Origin: an uncultured Clostridia bacterium
GTDB taxonomy: Bacteria; Bacillota; Clostridia; UBA1381
Assembly (NCBI GenBank): GCA_945948775.1
Contig: CAMFCK010000020.1
Coordinates: 1-8,813, forward strand
Direction of reading: 5' to 3'
DNA: 8,813 nucleotides
Shown: positions 8,109 through 8,813 of the stretch, piece after piece
How positions within the stretch are numbered: position 1 is the first letter of the stretch
Layout: every line of letters starts with the position of its first letter
Notes under the pieces: generated by a model
Told to the model about the DNA's origin: nothing
Database searches by the model: none
Seen by the model: only the letters and a program-made list of their open reading frames with translations
Position numbers and translations under genes: made by a program

Positions 8109-8813
8109 TCATGAAACTTCTGAAAGATTCGGAACCTCGCCGAGAATAGGAAGATTATACCTCTGCGTCAATTCCTCCGAGGTTTCTATTCTCGTATCAA
8201 ACATATTGAACAGGAACAGCACGAATATTGCCAAAGCCGCACCGACTATAAATCCAAGAGCGCCGCGCTTATATGCATTTGTAACAATTTCTGTCGGAGT
8301 GGTCTCCGGACGGTCAATTATCTTTACCGAGCCGCCCTCAAACACGCGCAGAATCTCATCCGAGGCTTTTTCAATAATACTGTTGCATATAACATATGAA
8401 TCCATCTGGTCAACGCATCTGACATTGACCGTCATTATATTTGTGTCCTCCTCCTGAGTCAAAGACATCATGCCGCTTATCTCGGTATATGAATATTTAT
8501 TGTCAATAGCGTCGCTTATCTGCGTACAGAAGGTTCTGCTTTGCAGCACCTTAACATACGTCGGCATAAGATTTACAGTATTAATAAGTGCAGTTGCGTC
8601 AACATTATCGGTCGTTTGCTCGCGCTGAGTATTTATATAAAGACTTCCTGTTGACTGATAGGTCGGAACCGAGGTCGTCTTGCAGTAAGCATATACCGCT
8701 ATCCCGAATACTGCGCCCACCATCGCAACTATCCACCAGTTCCGTATTACAAGCGCGATCAGGTCAAGAATAGATATTTCATTTTCAAGACTTTCCGATG
8801 TCTCAATGACCTT
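8109..8813 (-). CDS. Wzz/CpsC-type polysaccharide co-polymerase, BY-kinase activator (5' end beyond the window)
   Basis: Membrane partner of the BY-kinase: it regulates chain length and export of a surface polysaccharide and supplies the cytoplasmic segment that activates the kinase (family knowledge from CapA/CpsC). 234 codons are present and the frame is open to the right edge. The visible start, ENEISILDLIALVIRNWW, is the usual entry to the first helix, so only a few residues are probably missing. TM1 is about residues 26-44 of the visible part. An extracytoplasmic domain follows, with YQSTGSLYINT and NTVNLMPTYVKVLQS. TM2 is about 185-202, preceded by a short Pro motif, DRPETTPTEI. The C-terminal cytosolic tail FDTRIETSEELTQRYNLPILGEVP is typical of the family. 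It ends in tandem stops, TGATGA. No catalytic domain is fused, as expected for the split Gram-positive arrangement. Confidence 0.93.
   Translation of the reverse strand, partial: KVIETSESLENEISILDLIALVIRNWWIVAMVGAVFGIAVYAYCKTTSVPTYQSTGSLYINTQREQTTDNVDATALINTVNLMPTYVKVLQSRTFCTQISDAIDNKYSYTEISGMMSLTQEEDTNIMTVNVRCVDQMDSYVICNSIIEKASDEILRVFEGGSVKIIDRPETTPTEIVTNAYKRGALGFIVGAALAIFVLFLFNMFDTRIETSEELTQRYNLPILGEVPNLSEVS

Overview
The window looks like an ordinary chromosomal stretch of a low-to-mid GC Gram-positive anaerobe of the class Clostridia, most likely near Ruminococcaceae/Oscillospiraceae. This is inferred from a CIRCE-controlled groES-groL operon, strong AGGAGG-type ribosome binding sites, frequent TTG/GTG starts, a Clostridia-type class A penicillin-binding protein, and a small membrane protein with a BofC-like C-terminal region. 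No phage, IS transposase, CRISPR array, rRNA or tRNA was seen.

Left part (1-2383). The 3' end of a tiny hydrophobic-protein gene reads rightwards and meets the leftward groES-groL operon tail to tail. The 240-nt gap between them holds an AT-rich stretch, two adjacent perfect hairpins and a third hairpin that works as a terminator on both strands. groES and groL run leftwards from one sigma-A-type promoter that abuts a perfect CIRCE operator, so heat-shock control by HrcA is expected.

Middle (2384-7215). A leftward 125-aa single-pass membrane protein with a BofC-like C-terminal segment diverges from a rightward pair: a bifunctional class A PBP (TTG start, long basic cytoplasmic head) followed 35 nt later by the magnesium channel gene mgtE (GTG start). 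A good sigma-A promoter precedes the PBP gene. The pair ends in two tandem bidirectional terminator hairpins.

Right part (7216-8813). Reading leftwards are a bacterial tyrosine kinase (BY-kinase, CpsD/CapB family) with an unusually tyrosine-rich tail built from an 8-residue repeat, and upstream of it the 5'-truncated gene of its Wzz/CpsC-type membrane partner. This is the usual regulatory pair for exported polysaccharide chain length. The rest of that locus lies beyond the right edge.

No clearly new system is visible. The points most worth a second look are the repeat-built tyrosine tail of the kinase, an AUG-stop codon pair overlapping the mgtE start, the BofC-like protein next to groES, and the twin palindromes left of groL.
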